Below are positions 4,547 to 6,670 of a stretch of DNA of 6,670 nucleotides, piece after piece. This DNA is from Methylococcales bacterium (GTDB lineage Bacteria > Pseudomonadota > Gammaproteobacteria > Methylococcales > Methylomonadaceae). The notes under the pieces were generated by a model, which was given only the letters and a program-made list of their open reading frames with translations, was not told where the DNA came from and ran no database searches. A program made the translations under genes and the position numbers. The stretch lies in the NCBI GenBank assembly GCA_023134955.1, contig JAGLUC010000187.1:1-6670 (forward strand). Reading direction: 5' to 3'. Position 1 is the first letter of the stretch; each line of letters opens with the position of its first letter.

Positions 4547-6607
4547 AACATAAAAATCAGTTTGGCTATTGCTAGTGCTAGTGCGCTAGTCATCCCATTT
4601 CAAGTAGTCGCAGATCATGAACAGCTTCCTACAATTGTTGTTGAAGGTAGTGCAATGCAATCGGGTACTTTTGGTACAGCACCCGATTCATCAGGTTTAA
4701 AAGATACAGCCGCATTACTAAAACGTGTGCCCGGTGCCAATGTTAATCGTAATGGAGCTTTAACAGGAATTGCATCGTATAGAGGTATGTTTGGTAATCG
4801 TATTAATATCTCTGTTGATGATAATAATATGAAAGAAGTGGGACCAAACAGCATGGATCCACCGTTAAGTCATATTCCTGCCGCATTAACAGGAAAATTA
4901 ACCGTTCACAGAGGGATTGCACCTGTTAGTAGTGGTATAGAGACATTTGGTGGTTCGATGCACGTTGAATCTAAAAAAGGACGTTTTGCAGAAGGTGATG
5001 GTATTGAAACCAGTGGTACGGCTTCTATGGGCTATAGCTCGGTTGAAGATGGTCACTATGGTTCATTATTAGGTGCTGTTGCTAATAAAAATCACAAGTT
5101 GTATTTAAGTGGTAGTCAGGAAAGAGGTCGTGATTATAAAATCAGAAATAATCAAAAACAGAGTGGTACACAGTACGATCGTAATGCCTATACCACTGGT
5201 TATGCTTATCAGCGTGACGGACATGAATTTGGTATTAATTATAGTAATAATGATACTGGACATACTGGTACTCCAGCATTACCTATGGATATTAACTATG
5301 TTCGGGGTGGAATGTATAATGCTAATTATGCATGGGATTTAGGTGATGGCTATAAGCTAAGAACTAATATCTTTTATCAAAAAATGCGTCATTTGATGAG
5401 TAATAGTGTTTTACGCAATGGTGGCACAGCAATGATGGATGCCATGAGTAACCGAACTAAAGTTGAAGCAGGAGGAATTGATTTAGCATTAGACATGTCA
5501 TTATTTGACGGTGTTTTGAAGGTGGGAATTAATGGAGATCAGTCTAATCATGATGCGGACTCTACTATGGTAGATACGAGTACGATAGGTGGTGGTGCGG
5601 GAATGGGTATGGTAATGACTGAAAACTTTTTCAACCGGGTTGAAAGAGACCGTTATTCTTTTTTTACTGAATGGACAGGTGATATAAGCGATAAAATGGC
5701 TCTGGAATTAGGTGCTAGATACACCCACACCTGGTCTGATACTGGTAAAGTAACCACAGAAATGATGATGGGATCTCGTATGGATGATGCCAAGACTTTT
5801 AATATGGCAGATAGAAAAAGAAATTTCAATGAAGTTGATTTGGCTGCTGTGATGCGCTACAACTTTTCATCTGATCTAGATATGGAAATTGGCTTGGCTA
5901 GAAAAAATCGTGCACCGACTTATCAGGAATTATATTTATGGACAGGAAGTAAAGCTAATGGTGGTTTTGCAGATGGTAATACTTATCTTGGTAATTTAAA
6001 CCTTGACCATGAAACAGCTTATCAATTTGATCTAGGTTTTGATTGGCATAAAGGCAAGGCATATATCGCTCCACGAGTTTTCTATCATTATGTAGATGAT
6101 TATATTCAAGGTGTAAGCGCTCCAGCTTCTGGTGCTACTCTGCAATGGAGTAATATTGCAGCACAATTTTATGGAGTGGATTTAGAAGCTGGGTATGAAA
6201 TTACTGATAATTGGCGTTATGACATGGGTTTAAACTATGTACGTGGCGAGCGTGTTAATGCACCGACTGGTGACAGTGATTTATATCGTATTGCACCTTT
6301 AAATGGTCGATTACAAGTAACCTATGAACAGTCTGGCTGGATGGGTGCTGTTGAAGGTGTTTTTTATGCAAATCAAGGGGATGTCGCTGGATATAATAAC
6401 GAGCAAAAAACCAAAGGATATATGTTATTAAATCTACGAGGTCAATATGAACCCTATCATGGTATTGTTATTGCCACAGGGATTGAAAATGTTTTGGATA
6501 CCAAGCATTTTGATCACTTAGGTGGTTATCAAAATCATAATCAGGCAAATGGGCGTATTGCAATGCCTGGACGTAATATATACGCAACACTTAGTTATAA
6601 CTGGTAG
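4544..6607 (+). CDS. TonB-dependent outer-membrane receptor, OprC/NosA copper type
   Basis: This 687-residue outer-membrane receptor would import a metal or metal complex using TonB energy. Visible parts are a signal peptide (1-23, likely cut after VVA), a TonB-box-like LPTIVVEG (28-35), a plug domain (about 40-145) and a beta-barrel ending in the classical aromatic C-terminus (LSYNW). The plug segments YRGMFGNRINI (79-89) and GPNSMDPP (100-107) closely resemble the corresponding parts of the Pseudomonas copper receptors OprC and NosA. In OprC copper is held by a CxxxM-HxM site; here Met104 and His283-Leu-Met285 are present, but the Cys position is Gly100. Sixteen methionines lie between residues 281 and 421, including GMGMVM and EMMMG clusters. 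The length is slightly below OprC's. Regulation is probably from the sigma-54-like promoter upstream. Copper as substrate is likely but not proven. Confidence 0.88.
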   Translation: MNIKISLAIASASALVIPFQVVADHEQLPTIVVEGSAMQSGTFGTAPDSSGLKDTAALLKRVPGANVNRNGALTGIASYRGMFGNRINISVDDNNMKEVGPNSMDPPLSHIPAALTGKLTVHRGIAPVSSGIETFGGSMHVESKKGRFAEGDGIETSGTASMGYSSVEDGHYGSLLGAVANKNHKLYLSGSQERGRDYKIRNNQKQSGTQYDRNAYTTGYAYQRDGHEFGINYSNNDTGHTGTPALPMDINYVRGGMYNANYAWDLGDGYKLRTNIFYQKMRHLMSNSVLRNGGTAMMDAMSNRTKVEAGGIDLALDMSLFDGVLKVGINGDQSNHDADSTMVDTSTIGGGAGMGMVMTENFFNRVERDRYSFFTEWTGDISDKMALELGARYTHTWSDTGKVTTEMMMGSRMDDAKTFNMADRKRNFNEVDLAAVMRYNFSSDLDMEIGLARKNRAPTYQELYLWTGSKANGGFADGNTYLGNLNLDHETAYQFDLGFDWHKGKAYIAPRVFYHYVDDYIQGVSAPASGATLQWSNIAAQFYGVDLEAGYEITDNWRYDMGLNYVRGERVNAPTGDSDLYRIAPLNGRLQVTYEQSGWMGAVEGVFYANQGDVAGYNNEQKTKGYMLLNLRGQYEPYHGIVIATGIENVLDTKHFDHLGGYQNHNQANGRIAMPGRNIYATLSYNW

Positions 6608-6670
6608 TTGATATGCCTTTAAATTAAGGATGTAAGAAAAACGCAAGTATTAATCGTTCCAAAAGTATTC
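6608..6670. other. Downstream flank, nothing recognised
   Basis: The 63 bases after the receptor stop hold a weak hairpin (CCTT...AAGG, about 6617-6630) without a T-tract, so no terminator is called. One frame stays open to the window end after 6630 but has no start codon in view; it could be the beginning of a further gene or chance. Confidence 0.3.

Noticed and set aside
5109..5342. Plus-strand 77-codon frame inside the receptor gene
   Set aside because: It is a shifted frame of the receptor, with low-complexity, hydrophobic translation and no initiation signals.
6617..6630. Hairpin after the receptor stop as an intrinsic terminator
   Set aside because: It has only four good base pairs and no T-tract follows.
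1..6670. tRNA, rRNA, CRISPR array, insertion-sequence transposase or prophage genes
   Set aside because: No cloverleaf, rRNA segment, regular spaced repeats, transposase frame or phage gene was recognised.

Overview
This is a compact, AT-rich bacterial window. It holds five genes on the minus strand and one large gene on the plus strand, arranged around a divergent promoter region at about 4305-4543. The families point to a Gram-negative gammaproteobacterium: an outer-membrane TonB-dependent receptor, a HemJ-type protoporphyrinogen oxidase, a sigma-54 activator and REP-like palindromes. The copper-type receptor and the style of the dispersed repeats would fit a methanotroph-like lineage (Methylococcales). 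That is a weak guess from memory, not a demonstrated assignment.

Left part (about 1-2370). After a REP-like hairpin at 39-70, three minus-strand genes form one tightly packed unit. In transcription order they are a ClC-family anion transporter (2370-1069), a membrane-anchored TlpA-like thioredoxin (1079-585, overlapping the ClC gene by 11 bases) and hemJ (575-150, whose ribosome binding site lies over the stop codon of the thioredoxin gene). The ClC protein keeps most family signatures but has glycine where the gating glutamate of the GREGP motif should be.

Middle (2371-2600). A 230-base gap carries an imperfect palindromic block (about 2431-2512) that looks like a small dispersed repeat.

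Right part (2601-6607). A second minus-strand unit encodes a polytopic TauE/DsbD_2-type membrane protein with an HCxGMCG motif (4304-3588). Thirty bases later comes a PspF-like sigma-54 activator that has the AAA+ and Fis-type HTH domains but no sensor domain (3557-2601). Divergent from it is a 687-residue TonB-dependent receptor of the OprC/NosA copper type (4544-6607), which starts at TTG. Upstream of the receptor is a plausible sigma-54 promoter (TGG at 4482-4484 and GC at 4495-4496, exact GG-N10-GC spacing) that would give a 36-base leader. On the opposite strand a good sigma-70 promoter (4351-4380) would serve the membrane protein and the activator, and a Fur-box-like palindrome (4309-4327) lies just inside that transcript.

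The main hypothesis is a self-contained metal-acquisition module. An unregulated-looking sigma-54 activator and a small metal/redox membrane protein are co-transcribed, and they face a copper-type outer-membrane receptor whose promoter has sigma-54 spacing. The receptor keeps the Met and HxM parts of the CxxxM-HxM copper site known from OprC, but glycine replaces the cysteine. The sequence suggests this circuit and does not prove it.
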